Position numbers and translations under genes: made by a program. This document shows positions 62,444 to 64,000 of a stretch of 64,000 nucleotides of DNA, in pieces. The stretch spans positions 186,001 through 250,000 of the forward strand of contig CBDHHG010000033.1 in the NCBI GenBank assembly GCA_965263225.1, written 5' to 3'. The notes beneath the pieces are model-generated. The model was not told where the DNA came from. It did not search any database and saw only the letters and a list, made by a program, of their open reading frames with translations. Origin of the DNA: DT-111 sp965263225 (GTDB taxonomy: Bacteria; Bacteroidota; Bacteroidia; Chitinophagales; Saprospiraceae). Numbering within the stretch: position 1 is the stretch's first letter; each line of letters opens with the position of its first letter.

Positions 62444-63253
62444 ATGAAGAAAATACTATTTCCTTCAGATTTTTCTGAATCATCAGAAAACGCCTTACGG
62501 TTCACACTTCAATTGTCCCGAGAATTTTCGGCGGTAGTCGATATTCTCCATTTGTTTCAAGTCCCAATGTGGCTAGAGGGGGAAGTGGTTCCTGAACTGG
62601 TCCTGCAAAGAATTGAACAGGTGACCCAGGCAGCTGAGGAGAAAGTTCATTCTTTCCTACAGCCCTTTAAATCAGACTTTATTGGAAAAACGATGGCCAT
62701 CAATAGTACCACTATAGCCAGAGAAATTGTGAATCAGGCTGAATTGGGGCAATATGATGTCATCTGCATGGGGATGCAAGGAGAACACGCAGCCATCGAA
62801 AAAATAGTGGGAAGCGTCACTACCCGTACGATGCAGCAAGCGACTTGTCCAGTTCTAGCGATACCTGCGGAAGCCAAGTTTCAAGCCATTAGCAAGATAG
62901 CTTATGCTACGGACCTAGATACGTCCGATCGAGCTGCCATTGAAAAGTTGATGGCATTGGCTGGCTTGTTAGGGGCTGAAGTACACTTCGTTCACATTGA
63001 AACCGAGCCAGATCTTGGCCTAATGGAGGATCGCGTTCAGCTCGAAAATTACCCTTTCGATTTCGTAGATTTCACCATTTTGAACAACCCATCAGTTGTC
63101 AAGGGTTTAGACTTATATACTCGCGAAAAGGGCATTCAGGTGATGGCCCTTTTCAAGCCTAAACGAGGGCTATGGGACCGCCTCTTCCATAATTCTGTCA
63201 GTAAACGCTTGGCCTTTCAAAGTGAAATCCCAATTCTAATTTTGCAGGCATAG
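62444..63253 (+). CDS. tandem universal stress protein (UspA family)
   Basis: This 269-residue protein has two Usp domains (about 1-145 and 150-269). The first starts KKILFPSDFSESSENALRFTL and has the nucleotide-binding loop MGMQGEHAAIEKIVGSVTTRTM (about 104-125; G-2x-G-9x-GS pattern). The second, IAYATDLDTSDRAAIEKLM, is degenerate in that loop and ends SVSKRLAFQSEIPILIL. Two-domain Usp proteins are common in Bacteroidota and respond to starvation or envelope stress. A single gene on the plus strand. Confidence 0.93.
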   Translation: MKKILFPSDFSESSENALRFTLQLSREFSAVVDILHLFQVPMWLEGEVVPELVLQRIEQVTQAAEEKVHSFLQPFKSDFIGKTMAINSTTIAREIVNQAELGQYDVICMGMQGEHAAIEKIVGSVTTRTMQQATCPVLAIPAEAKFQAISKIAYATDLDTSDRAAIEKLMALAGLLGAEVHFVHIETEPDLGLMEDRVQLENYPFDFVDFTILNNPSVVKGLDLYTREKGIQVMALFKPKRGLWDRLFHNSVSKRLAFQSEIPILILQA

Positions 63254-63346
63254 GTCCATTAATCATAGATTCTGGTAATAGATCATTCTGTAACATCACT
63301 GCTTAGAATGTATCGTCAATTTTCCTGATAAAGGGGCTGCTTACCC

Positions 63347-63622
63347 TTAAAATCTATCGTATAGAAATCTCAACCAGTGGCCACTATAAGCTTCCAGCGC
63401 AATCTTATCTCCAAGCTGTAGCGTTTCTCCAGAAATAGGGTCTGTCACACCTTGGTATTGATAGTCTCGAAATTGCAGCCGGACCTCTTTGGCCTCATCA
63501 TCATTGATAAAAAAGTAGTGGTCCACCTCTGGTGCAGCTAAGCGATAAACTAAGGCTCCCTCACAAGCATAGGGTATCGTCAAGTCACCCAAGGTATGCT
63601 TGATGGTCCAAGATTCGACAAC
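63347..63622 (-). pseudogene. C-terminal remnant of a beta-galactosidase-like glycosidase
   Basis: Between an in-frame stop at 63623-63625 and the stop at 63347 the minus strand encodes about 91 residues. They read like the C-terminal beta-sandwich of GH42-type beta-galactosidases: DLTIPYACEGALVYRL, VDHYFFINDDEAKEVRLQF, VTDPISGETLQLGDKI, ALEAYSGHWLRFL. There is no start codon context or signal, and the catalytic part is missing; sequence upstream belongs to a plus-strand gene. It is therefore a truncated tail, perhaps marking a deletion or rearrangement. The exact glycosidase family is uncertain. Confidence 0.55.
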
Positions 63623-64000
63623 TTATTTGCCTGGCTCATTCATGGCAAAACTAGCATCTGCGGTCAACAGTACTGCTGTCCCCTTGCCATATTTATGTTC
63701 CGTCACGGAGGGCTCTCCCTGGCGGAATCTTTCTACTACCTATGCTTCTCCGGATGTCCGGTTCCTCTCTGCCTTGACAGGTGGTTTTCTACTGGGATGG
63801 GGAGTGATGATCTGGTGCCTGTCGATTTGGGTGTATGATCATGCACCGGAGGCTGTGCGTAAGGCAGTCATAACGGGAGTGCTTTGTTGGTTCTTTCTGG
63901 ATAGTGCTGGATTCGTCGCCTCCGGGAATGAATCTAATGTCTTCTTCAATGTTTTAGTGCTTTTGCTAGCAGTAGGCCCCTTATGGCGGCCTGCGCAAAC
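63603..64000 (+). CDS. small hypothetical membrane protein, start present, runs off right edge
   Basis: The frame from ATG 63603-63605 (or ATG 63642-63644) stays open to the window end. After about 45 polar residues come three hydrophobic helices: FLSALTGGFLLGWGVMIWCLSIWVYD, AVITGVLCWFFLDSAGFVA and VFFNVLVLLLAVGPLW (each with charged ends). The SG-N-x-x-N ... GPLWRPA ending resembles small membrane proteins of unknown function in several bacteria. The N-terminal residues look unconserved, so the true start may be further in. It overlaps the glycosidase remnant on the other strand by about 20 bases. Confidence 0.6.
   Translation, partial: MVQDSTTYLPGSFMAKLASAVNSTAVPLPYLCSVTEGSPWRNLSTTYASPDVRFLSALTGGFLLGWGVMIWCLSIWVYDHAPEAVRKAVITGVLCWFFLDSAGFVASGNESNVFFNVLVLLLAVGPLWRPAQ

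Noticed and set aside
63596..63838. 80-codon plus-strand frame near the right end
   Set aside because: A different plus frame from 63603 stays open to the window edge and encodes regular membrane helices; this one is out of frame with it.

Overview
The window comes from a member of the Bacteroidota, most likely of the Saprospiria/Lewinella type; the genus is inference. Supporting signs are a SusC-type TonB-dependent receptor, three proteins with type IX secretion (T9SS) C-terminal sorting domains, many short lipoprotein signals, beta-propeller/Y_Y_Y/LuxR-type HTH regulators, promoter-like sites of the Bacteroidota form (TTTG/TAnnTTTG), and little Shine-Dalgarno signal. No rRNA, tRNA, CRISPR array or insertion sequence was found.

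Left part (1-10 kb, minus strand): a glucan locus with two GH144-type endo-beta-1,2-glucanase candidates (919-2313 lipoprotein; 5232-7070 T9SS-secreted), a secreted protein of five jelly-roll-like modules (2436-5171), a small hypothetical protein and the start of a SusC receptor running off the left edge. A membrane-spanning propeller regulator (7217-9976) lies upstream. Next (10.2-16.8 kb) is a complete six-gene ebo cluster in the order eboA-B-C-D-E-F, the conserved set implicated in metabolite traffic to the periplasm. From 17 to 19.8 kb come a small secreted protein with a repeated GPxxKN motif, a decayed glycosidase fragment, an enolase-superfamily enzyme and about 0.7 kb with no gene.

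Middle (19.8-40.6 kb): a secreted protein built of four copies of an unrecognised domain; an autoregulated TetR / membrane protein / FAD monooxygenase / FAH-hydrolase operon with a 29-bp operator-like dyad at the TetR start codon; a GPH-type sugar symporter; GH9 glucanase plus DUF5009 acyltransferase; a CE4 deacetylase; a second GPxxKN-motif protein; a lipoprotein, an alpha/beta hydrolase, a T9SS beta-helix protein, a HIT protein, and a PadR + FtsX/MacB-type permease pair.

Right part (40.6-58.8 kb, minus strand) is the most complete system: a nine-gene candidate beta-1,3/1,6-glucan (laminarin-type) operon. In transcription order it encodes a TIM-barrel glycosidase fused to a predicted outer-membrane beta-barrel, a 1342-residue lipoprotein with six tandem binding modules, a GH16 lipoprotein, a GH149-type beta-1,3-oligoglucan phosphorylase, a GH17 lipoprotein, a GH30 lipoprotein, a GPH-type symporter and two signal-less GH17 enzymes. 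A divergent propeller/HTH regulator (59005-61884) adjoins it. The proposed flow is capture and cutting at the surface, import, then cytosolic hydrolysis and phosphorolysis. No susC/susD pair is present in this operon, and the fused barrel protein is a candidate substitute entry route. Seven one-base indels, mostly in short homopolymers, cluster in 1.8 kb (45.9-47.7 kb) and break the GH17 and GH149 genes; this looks like local sequence error more than decay. The right end holds a CBM48-type protein, a tandem universal stress protein, a truncated glycosidase tail and the start of a small membrane protein.
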